DNA of 64,000 nucleotides from an uncultured Rhizobiaceae bacterium (GTDB lineage Bacteria; Pseudomonadota; Alphaproteobacteria; Rhizobiales; Rhizobiaceae): assembly GCA_947259295.1 (NCBI GenBank), contig CAMYMG010000009.1, positions 22,573 to 86,572 of the forward strand, written 5' to 3'. Shown piece after piece: positions 54,933-62,595 of the stretch (position 1 is its first letter; every line of letters begins with the position of its first letter). The position numbers and the translations under genes are program-made. The notes under the pieces are model-generated. The model worked only from the letters and a program-made list of their open reading frames with translations, was not told the origin of the DNA and did not search any database.

Positions 54933-55430
54933 GTGACGTCAGACCTCTTCATTGCCGGCATGCGAAAGATGGCGGGAGCCGTCAGCGTAATCACCACGGC
55001 CGGCCAGGATGGCGAGCGTCGAGGCCTGACCGCCACTGCCGTCTGCTCGCTCTCGACGGCACCGCCCTCGCTGCTCGCCTGCGTCAACCGCGAGACCTGG
55101 GTGGCGCGCTTCGTCTCCGGCTCGGGCATCTTCGCCGTCAATGTTCTATCGGCTGCCCAGGAAGAGATCGCCCGCACCTTCGCCGGCCAGACCGGCCTCA
55201 CGGCAGGCGACCGCTTTCGCATCGGCGACTGGGAGAGCCGCGAGACCGGCGCGCCGATCGCCCGGGGCGCGGTCGTTGCCTTCGAATGCCGGCTGGAACG
55301 CATCGTCGACCACACCACGCATGTCATCCTGATCGGCGAGGTGGTCGCCACCATTCTCGGAGACGGCCACTCGCTCGTCTATCTCGACGGAAATTTCTCC
55401 ACCCTGCCGCGGCCCTTCTCGGCCGCCTGA
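54933..55430 (+). CDS. flavin reductase family protein (monooxygenase reductase component)
   Basis: 165 residues. Flavin-reductase split barrel: 'MRKMAGAVSVITTAGQDGER' near residue 10, 'RGLTATAVCSLSTAPPSLLA' and 'FAVNVLSAAQEEIARTFAG', with 'HTTHVILIGEVVATILGDGH' near 135. It supplies reduced FAD/FMN to the partner oxygenase. I use GTG 54933, which has GGAG at correct spacing and gives the family's normal length; a TTG at 54888 would add 15 residues without similarity. First gene of the monooxygenase operon, 22 bp before the SDR. Confidence 0.9.
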   Translation: MTSDLFIAGMRKMAGAVSVITTAGQDGERRGLTATAVCSLSTAPPSLLACVNRETWVARFVSGSGIFAVNVLSAAQEEIARTFAGQTGLTAGDRFRIGDWESRETGAPIARGAVVAFECRLERIVDHTTHVILIGEVVATILGDGHSLVYLDGNFSTLPRPFSAA

Positions 55431-55455
55431 CATACGAACCGATGGGAGTATTGTG

Positions 55456-56241
55456 ATGAAGGGATTGCAGGGAAAGACCGCCATCATTTCCGGCGGCGGG
55501 ACACTGATCGGTGAGGCCAGCGCGTCGGTCCTTGCCGGCTACGGCGTCGATGTCGTCATCGCCGACCTGAACGTGGAGGCCGGAACGGCTGCCGCAGGAC
55601 GCATCGGCGCGCGCGCAAGCTTCGCCCGCGCCGACATCACCAGCGACGCCGACATCGCGGCCCTCGTCGCCGCGACGGTCGAGCGGCACGGCCGCATCGA
55701 CTTTCTCGTTAACGTCGCCAGCACCTATCTCGACAACGGCGCCGAAACCTCCCGCGCCGACTGGCTGGCCGCCCTCGACGTCAACATCGTCGGCTCGGTG
55801 ATGCTGATGCAGGCCGCACTTCCGCACCTGCGAAAGGCGAAAGGCGCCATCGTCAATTTCGGCTCGATCTCCTCGCGCGTCGCCCAGGTCGGTCGCTGGG
55901 TCTATCCGGTGTCGAAGGCGGCTATCCTGCAACTCACCCGCAACCAGGCGCTCGACCTCGCCCCCGACGGCATCCGGGTGAACGCAGTTTCTCCGGGCTG
56001 GACCTGGAGCAACATCATGCGAGAACTCTCCGGCGACGACCGTGCCAAGACCGACGGCGTCGCCGCCCCATTCCATCTCCTGCGCCGCACCGGCAATCCC
56101 GAGGAAGTCGCCGAGGCGGTCGCTTTCCTGCTCTCGGATTCAGCGAGCTTCGTCACCGGCACCGATCTCCGGGTAGACGGCGGCTACACGGCGATGGGGC
56201 CGGAACGCATCGACCCGGCCATACCGCTGCTGATGGAATAA
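55456..56241 (+). CDS. SDR family oxidoreductase in the monooxygenase operon
   Basis: 261 residues. Cofactor motif 'AIISGGGTLIGEASASVLAG' is near residue 9, where the usual Thr-Gly-x3-Gly-x-Gly ends in Gly-Glu. 'ADLNVEAG' (acidic residue after strand 2) favours NAD(H). 'LVNVASTYLDNGAE' replaces the NNAG loop, and the active site is Ser in 'FGSISSRVAQ' with Tyr-x-x-x-Lys in 'WVYPVSKAAI'. The terminal 'VTGTDLRVDGGYTAMGPERI' is standard. In indole-oxidation operons the SDR acts on the epoxide or its diol product. ATG 55456 (GTG 55453 also possible). The monooxygenase starts 34 bp later. Confidence 0.92.
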   Translation: MKGLQGKTAIISGGGTLIGEASASVLAGYGVDVVIADLNVEAGTAAAGRIGARASFARADITSDADIAALVAATVERHGRIDFLVNVASTYLDNGAETSRADWLAALDVNIVGSVMLMQAALPHLRKAKGAIVNFGSISSRVAQVGRWVYPVSKAAILQLTRNQALDLAPDGIRVNAVSPGWTWSNIMRELSGDDRAKTDGVAAPFHLLRRTGNPEEVAEAVAFLLSDSASFVTGTDLRVDGGYTAMGPERIDPAIPLLME

Positions 56242-56275
56242 GGTAAGCGATCACTAACGAACAAGGGGAAAAGCG

Positions 56276-57508
56276 ATGGGCAGAAAGATCACGATCCTCG
56301 ACGGCGGCCAGGCCGGCCTGCAACTCGGCTGCGGCCTGCTGCAAAAAGGATTCGACGTCACCCTGGTGCAGAACCGGACGGGCGAGGAAATCCGCGCCGG
56401 AAAGGTCATGTCCAGCCAGTGCATGTTCGACGCCGCACTCGAAAACGAACGCGAGCTCGGCCTCGACTTCTGGGCCGAGCAATGCCCGACCGTCGATTCC
56501 ATCAACTTCGTGGTGCCTGCGCCCGACGCGCCCGGCAGCAAGGCTATCGAGTGGAACGGCCTGCTCGACCGGCCGGCGCAGAGCGTCGACCAGCGCACCA
56601 AGTACCCGGTCTGGATGGAGGAGTTCGCCCGCCGCGGCGGCACGATCGAGATCCGTGAGGCAACCGTCGCGGATCTCGAGACCTATGCAGCCAATTCCGA
56701 CCTCGCCATCGTGGCGGCCGGCAAGGGCGACATCGCCAAGATGTTTGAACGCGACGCCGAGAAATCGATTTTCGACAAGCCGCAACGGGCGCTGGCGCTC
56801 ACCTATGTGCACGGAATGACGCCGCGACCCGACCATTCGGCCGTCAACTTCAACCTCATCCCCGGCGTCGGCGAATATTTCGTCTTTCCCGCACTGACCA
56901 ACAGCGGCCCTTGCGACATCATGGTGTTCGAGGGCATTCCCGGCGGACCGATGGACTGCTGGAAGGATGTGGCAACGCCCGACGAGCATCTGGCGACCTC
57001 GAAGCGCATCCTTGAGACGTTTTTGCCCTGGGAGGCTGAGCGCTGCCAGACTGTCGAACTCACCGACGCCAACGGCACCCTGGCCGGCGCCTTCCCGCCC
57101 ACCGTGCGCAAGCCGGTCGGCCGGCTGCCCTCCGGCAAGGCGGTGCTCGGCCTCGCGGACGCCGTTTGTCTCAACGACCCGATCACCGGGCAGGGATCCA
57201 ATAACGCGTCCAAGGCGGCAAAGGTCTACATGGACGCCATCGTCTCGCACGGCGACCGGCCTTTCGACGAGGCCTTCATGCAGGCGACCTTCGACCGCTA
57301 CTGGGCCTATGCGCAGTTTGTCACCGGCTGGACCAACGCGCTGTTGCAGCCGCCTCCCCCGCATGTGCTGGGCATCATGGGCTCGGCGCAGAGTTATCCG
57401 GTGCTTGCCCGACGCATCGCCAACGGCTTCGACAATCCACCCGACCTGTTCCCGTGGTTCGCGGTGCCGGAAGAGGCCGAACTCTACCTCAAGCAGCTTG
57501 CCGCCTGA
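56276..57508 (+). CDS. styrene/indole monooxygenase family protein (group E flavoprotein monooxygenase)
   Basis: 410 residues, the usual size for StyA. The FAD-binding N-terminus reads 'KITILDGGQAGLQLGCGLLQ', followed by 'NRTGEEIRAGKVMSSQCMFD', 'VVAAGKGDIAKMF' and late 'LNDPITGQGSNNASKAAKV', which contacts the flavin. It takes reduced FAD from the flavin reductase and epoxidises aryl alkenes; relatives in iif/ind clusters hydroxylate indole at the 2,3-bond. The gene order reductase-SDR-oxygenase with a divergent AraC regulator argues for indole or a similar aromatic rather than styrene itself, since no styrene-oxide isomerase is present. Confidence 0.92.
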   Translation: MGRKITILDGGQAGLQLGCGLLQKGFDVTLVQNRTGEEIRAGKVMSSQCMFDAALENERELGLDFWAEQCPTVDSINFVVPAPDAPGSKAIEWNGLLDRPAQSVDQRTKYPVWMEEFARRGGTIEIREATVADLETYAANSDLAIVAAGKGDIAKMFERDAEKSIFDKPQRALALTYVHGMTPRPDHSAVNFNLIPGVGEYFVFPALTNSGPCDIMVFEGIPGGPMDCWKDVATPDEHLATSKRILETFLPWEAERCQTVELTDANGTLAGAFPPTVRKPVGRLPSGKAVLGLADAVCLNDPITGQGSNNASKAAKVYMDAIVSHGDRPFDEAFMQATFDRYWAYAQFVTGWTNALLQPPPPHVLGIMGSAQSYPVLARRIANGFDNPPDLFPWFAVPEEAELYLKQLAA

Positions 57509-57553
57509 GGCTAAGCCACCGCGACTCGGCGCGGCTGGCAGTCGGGCAAAAGT

Positions 57554-58189
57554 TCAGTCGAGGCCGAGCAGGCGCCGCACATCCTCGGCGGTTTCGGCGA
57601 CCAGCGCGTTGCGCGGCCCCGCCATCGGTTTTTCCGGCCAGAAGATCGTCTTCATGCCGGCAGCCAGGCCCGCCGTCGCGCCGGTGAAGCTGTCTTCCAT
57701 GACGAAGGTCTCTGCCGGATCGATGCCGGTCAGCCAGGCAGCGCGCAGGAAAGGCTCGGGAAGCGGCTTGCCCTCGCGCACGTCGTTTCGGCTCACCGAC
57801 TTCATGCCGGGCTCGACGAGGCCGACGGCGCCTAGATTGGCGTCGACGATCAACCGGTCGGAATTCGACACAACCGCCTGCACGACGCCGGCGCGCTGCA
57901 GGTCGCGGAAGATTTCAAGCGCGCCCGGGCGCGGCTTCAGCGTCACCGCATGCAGCAGGTAGAAGTCGTATTTGCGGCGTATCCAGTCATCGAAGGGAAG
58001 CTTCAGGCCGAACTCGTCGCGCATCATCTCGTAGACCGGCAGTGCCGCCTGGCCGAGCACCCTTTCGTGCAAATCGGCCGGCGGCTCGATACCGACGCTT
58101 TCGAGCGCCGCCGACAGCGCCTGATCGTGCAGCGGCTCGCTGTCGACGAGCGTGCCGTCCATGTCCCAGTAGACCGCCTTCGGTATCAT
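57554..58189 (-). CDS. HAD family hydrolase (beta-phosphoglucomutase-like phosphatase)
   Basis: 211 residues. Motif I 'VYWDMDGTLVDSEPLH' has nucleophile Asp9 and acid Asp11. The cap follows, then motif II 'QAVVSNSDRLIVDANLG', Lys of 'VREGKPLPEPFLRAA' and 'FVMEDSFTGATAGLAAGM' as motif IV. This class dephosphorylates sugar and polyol phosphates. It is divergent from a SorC regulator across 341 bp, an arrangement seen with the SmoC-type HAD in polyol (sorbitol/mannitol) loci; here the polyol transport genes are absent. Confidence 0.9.
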   Translation of the reverse strand: MIPKAVYWDMDGTLVDSEPLHDQALSAALESVGIEPPADLHERVLGQAALPVYEMMRDEFGLKLPFDDWIRRKYDFYLLHAVTLKPRPGALEIFRDLQRAGVVQAVVSNSDRLIVDANLGAVGLVEPGMKSVSRNDVREGKPLPEPFLRAAWLTGIDPAETFVMEDSFTGATAGLAAGMKTIFWPEKPMAGPRNALVAETAEDVRRLLGLD

Positions 58190-58530
58190 GCCGCTATCCC
58201 TTTTCCGCCTTGTAGAGGTTTCAGGCCGCAAGATAAACCGGCAGCTTTCTGCCCGGCGGGACAACGCGCCTTTGGTCCTGCTCCCTCGCCGCAGGTCATG
58301 TAATAAACCTCCTCAAACGCGCGCTCGTTTCATCGATTTCGCAACCTTTCGAGAGATCCTGCATCGATTTCGGGCGAAACCGTCCGGCTTTCCTGCCAAA
58401 TTTCTCCAGAAACATGCTGCAAAGGTCGAGCATTTGCCCAGGCAATAGAGAATTGCGCAACGCGTCAATCCCTGCGACACTTGCCTCGGCCTCGGGTGGA
58501 GGAGCCAGCCCGGCAAGAGAAGAGGCGCGC
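58190..58530. other. 341-bp divergent regulatory region between HAD and SorC genes
   Basis: No gene is seen. Three TTGC/GCAA dyads cluster upstream of the SorC gene: GCAAA...TTTGC (arms 58419-58423 and 58433-58437), TTGCCCAGGCAA (58434-58445) and the perfect octamer TTGCGCAA (58453-58460). SorC/DeoR-type sugar regulators bind such repeated half-sites, so these are candidate operators covering both divergent genes. The left part (58190-58400) shows nothing distinctive. Confidence 0.45.
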
Positions 58531-59490
58531 ATGAATTCCCGCCAGGATACCGGCAATCCGAGACTCGACGAGGCGGCTCGCGCCGGCTGGCTCTATTACG
58601 TAGCCGGCAACACGCAGGACCAGATCGCCGGCAAGCTCGGCGTTTCGCGGCAAACCGCGCAGCGGCTGGTGTCGCTCGCCGTGTCGGAAGGGCTGATCAA
58701 GGTTCGCGTCGACCACCCGATCGCCAATTGCCTCGACCTTGCGCAGCGGCTGACCTCGCGCTTCGCGCTCGACCTGGCCGAAGTGGTGCCTAGCGACGCG
58801 GATTCTTCCTCCACCACCATCGGCATCGCCGAAGCGGCTGCAGCCGAGATAGAGCGCTGGCTGAAGTCGACCGATCCGATCGTCATGGCCATCGGCACGG
58901 GCCGGACGCTGAAGGCGGCGATCGAGCAACTGGCGCCGATGGAGTGCCCGCAGCACAAGGTCGTGTCGCTGACCGGCAACATATCGCCCGACGGCTCGGC
59001 CGCCTTCTACAACGTCATCTTCACCATGGCCGACCGCATCAACGCGCGCTCCTTCCCGATGCCGCTGCCGGTCATCTCATCCTCGGCCGAGGAGCGCGAG
59101 ATGCTGCACAGCCAGCCGATGATCCAGCCGACGCTGGCGCTTGCCGCACGAGCCGACGTCACCTTCGTCGGCATCGGCGACCTCGGCCCCAAGGCGCCGC
59201 TCTACGAGGACGGCTTCATCACCGAAGCCGAGCTGAAGGCGCTGCAGAAAGCCGGCGGCGTCGCCGAGATCGTCGGCTGGGTGTTCGACCGCGACGGCAA
59301 GCTGATCGAGGGCGTCACCAACGCCCGGGTCGCATCCGCTCCCCTGCCGTCGCGCGAAAGGTCGCTGGTGATCGCGCTGGCCATGGGCGAAAAGAAACTG
59401 CCCGGCATTCTTGCCGCCGTGACGCGGCGACTGGTGAACGGACTGATCACCGATGAACGCACCGCCGAGGCGCTACTCGCGTCGGGCTGA
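58531..59490 (+). CDS. SorC family sugar-responsive transcriptional regulator
   Basis: 319 residues. The N-terminal HTH at about 15-60 ('YYVAGNTQDQIAGKLGVSRQ', 'TAQRLVSLAVSEGLIKVRV') is followed by the SorC/DeoR sugar-phosphate binding domain with 'IVMAIGTGRTLKAAIEQLA', 'VTFVGIGDLGPKAPLYEDGF' and the C-terminal 'GEKKLPGILAAVTRRLVNGL'. It is divergent from a HAD phosphatase and probably controls it and itself. The same family in rhizobia governs polyol operons (EryD, SmoR). ATG 58531 begins the HTH domain at family length. Confidence 0.92.
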   Translation: MNSRQDTGNPRLDEAARAGWLYYVAGNTQDQIAGKLGVSRQTAQRLVSLAVSEGLIKVRVDHPIANCLDLAQRLTSRFALDLAEVVPSDADSSSTTIGIAEAAAAEIERWLKSTDPIVMAIGTGRTLKAAIEQLAPMECPQHKVVSLTGNISPDGSAAFYNVIFTMADRINARSFPMPLPVISSSAEEREMLHSQPMIQPTLALAARADVTFVGIGDLGPKAPLYEDGFITEAELKALQKAGGVAEIVGWVFDRDGKLIEGVTNARVASAPLPSRERSLVIALAMGEKKLPGILAAVTRRLVNGLITDERTAEALLASG

Positions 59491-59522
59491 GACGCCGAAA
59501 TTCGCTCCTCGCTGGCAGACCC

Positions 59523-60155
59523 TCAGTCCGGCGGGGTCAGCGGGGTTGCCACACCGTTCAGAAAGACCTCCACGGCCGATCCTACGGCTTCATGCACCTC
59601 TTCCTGTGACGGTGCCGGACGTAGGCCAAGCACGACCTGCAGGTGAAGATTGTCGCGGATCATGCCGACGAAATGCTCGGCCAGGCGCTCGCTGTTGCCG
59701 GCGCGGATATCGCCCCGCGCCCGTGCCAGTTCGAGCACCTCGGCGAGGCGGCTGGTGGTGCGGCCCGGCCCCTGCTCATAGAACGCCTTGACGAGTTCGG
59801 GAAAGCGGTTGGCCTCGGTGACGGCGATGCGATAGATGCCGACGACGGGCGGCGACATGTAGACCTCCATGAGGTGACGCCCGAAGACCGTCAGCGTCGC
59901 GCGCAAATCCAGCCCCTCGACATCGCCGGCGTCGAGCGTCGAGAGCGCACTGTCGGAATTCTCCCTGACGATCGCGGCGAACAGGCCCTCCTTGTTGCCG
60001 AACTCGCTGTAGATGTTGCGCTTCGAGCCGCCGGCCCGCTCGATGATGGCGTCGATGCTGGTGGCGACATAGCCCTGCTCGAAAAACACCTCGGCAGCAG
60101 CCCGCAGCAGGGCCTGCCTGCGGCTCTCGTTCGGTTCCATGCGCGTTGCAGCCAT
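59523..60155 (-). CDS. TetR family transcriptional repressor of the efflux operon
   Basis: 210 residues. HTH residues about 15-60 ('LLRAAAEVFFEQGYVATSID', 'AIIERAGGSKRNIYSEFGNK', 'EGLFAAIVRE'), then a ligand-binding helical domain with 'FYEQGPGRTTSRLAEVLELA' and a terminal AcrR-C-like part ('HFVGMIRDNLHLQVVLGL'). It is divergent from the membrane-fusion protein gene; two near-identical dyads lie in the 81-bp gap and are its probable operators. ATG 60155 (or 60140). Confidence 0.92.
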   Translation of the reverse strand: MAATRMEPNESRRQALLRAAAEVFFEQGYVATSIDAIIERAGGSKRNIYSEFGNKEGLFAAIVRENSDSALSTLDAGDVEGLDLRATLTVFGRHLMEVYMSPPVVGIYRIAVTEANRFPELVKAFYEQGPGRTTSRLAEVLELARARGDIRAGNSERLAEHFVGMIRDNLHLQVVLGLRPAPSQEEVHEAVGSAVEVFLNGVATPLTPPD

Positions 60156-60183
60156 TCGCTCCCATCCATAGGTATGCTTGACT

Positions 60184-60227
60184 GGTAATGGTCATTACCG
60201 TACATGTCAATGGTAACGACCATTACC
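60184..60227. promoter_or_regulatory. twin TetR operators
   Basis: GGTAATGGTCATTACC (60184-60199, perfect dyad) and GGTAACGACCATTACC (60212-60227, two mismatches in the arms) are 28 bp apart centre to centre. The second ends 9 bp before the efflux-gene ATG and partly covers the leader before GGAG. Two copies of one 16-mer between a TetR gene and its target operon are strong circumstantial evidence for repressor sites controlling both directions. Confidence 0.75.
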
Positions 60228-60236
60228 GGAGTTCCC

Positions 60237-61325
60237 ATGGCCCAGACCGACAAGAGAAAGATCGCCGGAGTGCTGTTCTGCCTGGCCGCCATTGCGGTGG
60301 CCGGCGGTGGCTGGGCCTGGGCCCGATCGAGCGTCGAAACGTCGACCGACAACGCCTATCTGCGCGGCGACGTGACCGCGCTGGCGCCGAAGGTGGGGGG
60401 CTACGTCGTCTCCGTAGCGGTCGAGGACAACCAGGCGGTTCAGGCAGGCGACGTGCTGTTCCGGATCGACGACCGCGACTACCGCGCACGCCTCGCCCAG
60501 GCTGTGGCCAATGTCGATGCGGCCGACGCGAAGCTCGGCAATGTCGACGCCGAAACGCAATTGCAGCACGCACTGATCCGCCAGGCCGAGGCGCAGCATC
60601 GTGCGGCTGAAGCCGAACTCAGCCTGGCGATAAGGGCGTCCGACCGCCGGCGCGAACTCATCCGCAGCAATTCCGTCAGCCAGGCTGAGGTCGACCAGAG
60701 CGACGCGGCGCGTTCCAAGGCCGAGGCGGGCGTGGCCGCCGCAGCCGCGACGGTAGAAGCGCAGGAGCAGCGCATCGCCGTGCTGGCGACCCAGCGCGAA
60801 GCGGCCGTTGCCGCGGTGGATCAGGCGCGCGCTGCCCGGGACCTCGCCCAGATCGATCTCGACAATACCGTCGTGCATGCACCGGTTTCCGGGGTCGTCG
60901 GCAACCGGCAGGTGCGCATCGGGCGCCTGGTGGCGCCCGGCGTGTCGCTGCTCGACATCGTCCCCGTGGACGATCTCTGGGTGGTGGCGAACTTCAAGGA
61001 GACGCAGATCGAAAACATCCGGCCAGGCCAGCCTGTGCGCATCACCGTCGATAGCTACCCCAACGAAGCGATCGCGGGCACCGTGGACAGCTTTGCGCCG
61101 GGCAGTGGGTCGGCCTTCAGCCTGCTCCCATCCGACAATGCGACCGGCAATTTCGTCCGCGTCGTGCAGCGCGTTCCGGTGAAAATCCGGTTCGTCGGCA
61201 AGCCGCTGCAAGGACGCCTCGTACCCGGACTATCAGCGCGTGTCGAAGTCGGCCTCGCGAGCGGAACGGCCGGCGCACGGACGGCAAGCCGCTTCCCTCC
61301 GCCCGTCCCGGCATCCGGCTCCTGA
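60237..61325 (+). CDS. HlyD/EmrA family membrane-fusion protein
   Basis: 362 residues. A short cytoplasmic start precedes one membrane segment at about 10-30, followed by the first lipoyl half ('VETSTDNAYLRGDVTALAPK', 'VAVEDNQAVQAGDVLFRIDD'). A long coiled-coil hairpin at about 90-205 is rich in Ala/Glu/Arg, then come the second lipoyl half 'LDNTVVHAPVSGVVGNRQVR' and the beta-barrel 'LWVVANFKETQIENIRPGQP'. It connects an inner-membrane MFS pump to an outer-membrane channel. GGAG precedes ATG 60237, just right of the second operator. First gene of the operon. Confidence 0.93.
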   Translation: MAQTDKRKIAGVLFCLAAIAVAGGGWAWARSSVETSTDNAYLRGDVTALAPKVGGYVVSVAVEDNQAVQAGDVLFRIDDRDYRARLAQAVANVDAADAKLGNVDAETQLQHALIRQAEAQHRAAEAELSLAIRASDRRRELIRSNSVSQAEVDQSDAARSKAEAGVAAAAATVEAQEQRIAVLATQREAAVAAVDQARAARDLAQIDLDNTVVHAPVSGVVGNRQVRIGRLVAPGVSLLDIVPVDDLWVVANFKETQIENIRPGQPVRITVDSYPNEAIAGTVDSFAPGSGSAFSLLPSDNATGNFVRVVQRVPVKIRFVGKPLQGRLVPGLSARVEVGLASGTAGARTASRFPPPVPASGS

Positions 61326-61353
61326 CCGGCCGCGGCACAAAGGGAGGAGAACC

Positions 61354-62595
61354 ATGATCGCATCGCCTCTGACGTCCCGGCCATCGACGACCGTCCGCCG
61401 CTCCCGACCGGCCGCCGCGCTCGACCTCGTCGAATGGCTGGTCGGAGACGAGTGTCACGGCCTCGACGATGCCGGCCTCGCGGCGGAACTTGGCCGGCGA
61501 CTTCGCGCCACCGGCATGCAGGTGGACCGGCTGACGCTGCATCTTCGCGCACTCCACCCGGAACTCTATGGGCGCAGTGTTGCCTGGGCGCCGGGCGAGG
61601 CGGTCGAGACTGTCGAGCGGCGCTACGGCATAGAATTCACGCCGGGCTTCTCGACAGGCCCGCTGCGCCGGGTCATGCGGACGCGCCTGCCGCTCCGCCT
61701 CCGACTCGACGGCACTGACGAGCCGTCCTGGCTGCGCACCGATCTGTTCCACGGACGCGGCCTGGTCGACTTCGTCGTCATCCCGCTCTGCACGGCCGAC
61801 GGCCTGGTCAGCGCCGCTTCCTTTTCCACGACCCGTGCCGAGGGATTCACCGACCAGGAACGGGCAGCGCTGATACGGCTCATGCCGGCGCTGCGCAATG
61901 CTTGTGAACTCCTGACGCAGCGGCGGGTCGAGCGCACGCTTCTCGACACCTATGTCGGCGCGGCCACCGCGCGCCGCGTCATGGCCGGGCGCATCCGCCG
62001 CGGCGACCTCGAGACGCTCGAAGCCGGGCTGATGGTTTGCGACCTGCGCGGCTTCACGGCCCTGTCCAACCGCCTGCCCGGCGAGCGTGTTCTGGAGTTG
62101 CTCAACGCCTATTTCGATTGCGTCGTCCCGGCCATCGGCCAGGCAGGCGGCGAAGTCATCAAGTTCATGGGCGATGCCGTCCTGGCCTTCTTCCATGGCG
62201 AGAACCCGGCCGACTCCTGCGCCGCGGCGCTGTCGGGCGCCGTCGCGGCACTCGACGGCCTCAGCCGTTTCAGGGCGCCGGACGCCGAGCTGAATACCGG
62301 CATCGCGCTGCACTACGGCGAAGTCGGCTACGGCAATATCGGCTCCGGCCAGCGGCTCGACTTCACGGTCATTGGCCCGGACGTCAATCTGGTCAGCCGT
62401 ATCCAGTCGGTATGCAGCGCCACCGGCGCGCCGCTTCTGATGTCGGAGCGCTTTGCCACCTTCATCGAGCCGGCGGCGCCCGTAGGCATCGGCAGCCATT
62501 TGCTGCCGGGCTTCGTCGAGCCGACAGCGCTTTATGCGCTGCCCCACTTGATGGACGGCAGCGATCGCGCGATCGGCAAGGTGGGCCAACCATGA
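61354..62595 (+). CDS. class III nucleotide cyclase with N-terminal sensor, inside the efflux operon
   Basis: 413 residues, soluble. Residues about 1-200 have no recognised family and may be a ligand-binding (GAF-like) domain ('DLVEWLVGDECHGLDDAGLA', 'FVVIPLCTADGLVSAASFST'). From 215 a catalytic cyclase domain follows: metal Asp in 'LMVCDLRGFTALSNRLPGE' and 'IKFMGDAVLAFFHGE' (with the base-specifying Lys), and Asn/Arg in 'VNLVSRIQSVC', so it should be active. GGGAGGAGA precedes ATG 61354, 28 bp after the membrane-fusion gene, and its stop overlaps the MFS pump start (ATGA). It is thus clearly part of the TetR-controlled operon. Confidence 0.9.
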   Translation: MIASPLTSRPSTTVRRSRPAAALDLVEWLVGDECHGLDDAGLAAELGRRLRATGMQVDRLTLHLRALHPELYGRSVAWAPGEAVETVERRYGIEFTPGFSTGPLRRVMRTRLPLRLRLDGTDEPSWLRTDLFHGRGLVDFVVIPLCTADGLVSAASFSTTRAEGFTDQERAALIRLMPALRNACELLTQRRVERTLLDTYVGAATARRVMAGRIRRGDLETLEAGLMVCDLRGFTALSNRLPGERVLELLNAYFDCVVPAIGQAGGEVIKFMGDAVLAFFHGENPADSCAAALSGAVAALDGLSRFRAPDAELNTGIALHYGEVGYGNIGSGQRLDFTVIGPDVNLVSRIQSVCSATGAPLLMSERFATFIEPAAPVGIGSHLLPGFVEPTALYALPHLMDGSDRAIGKVGQP

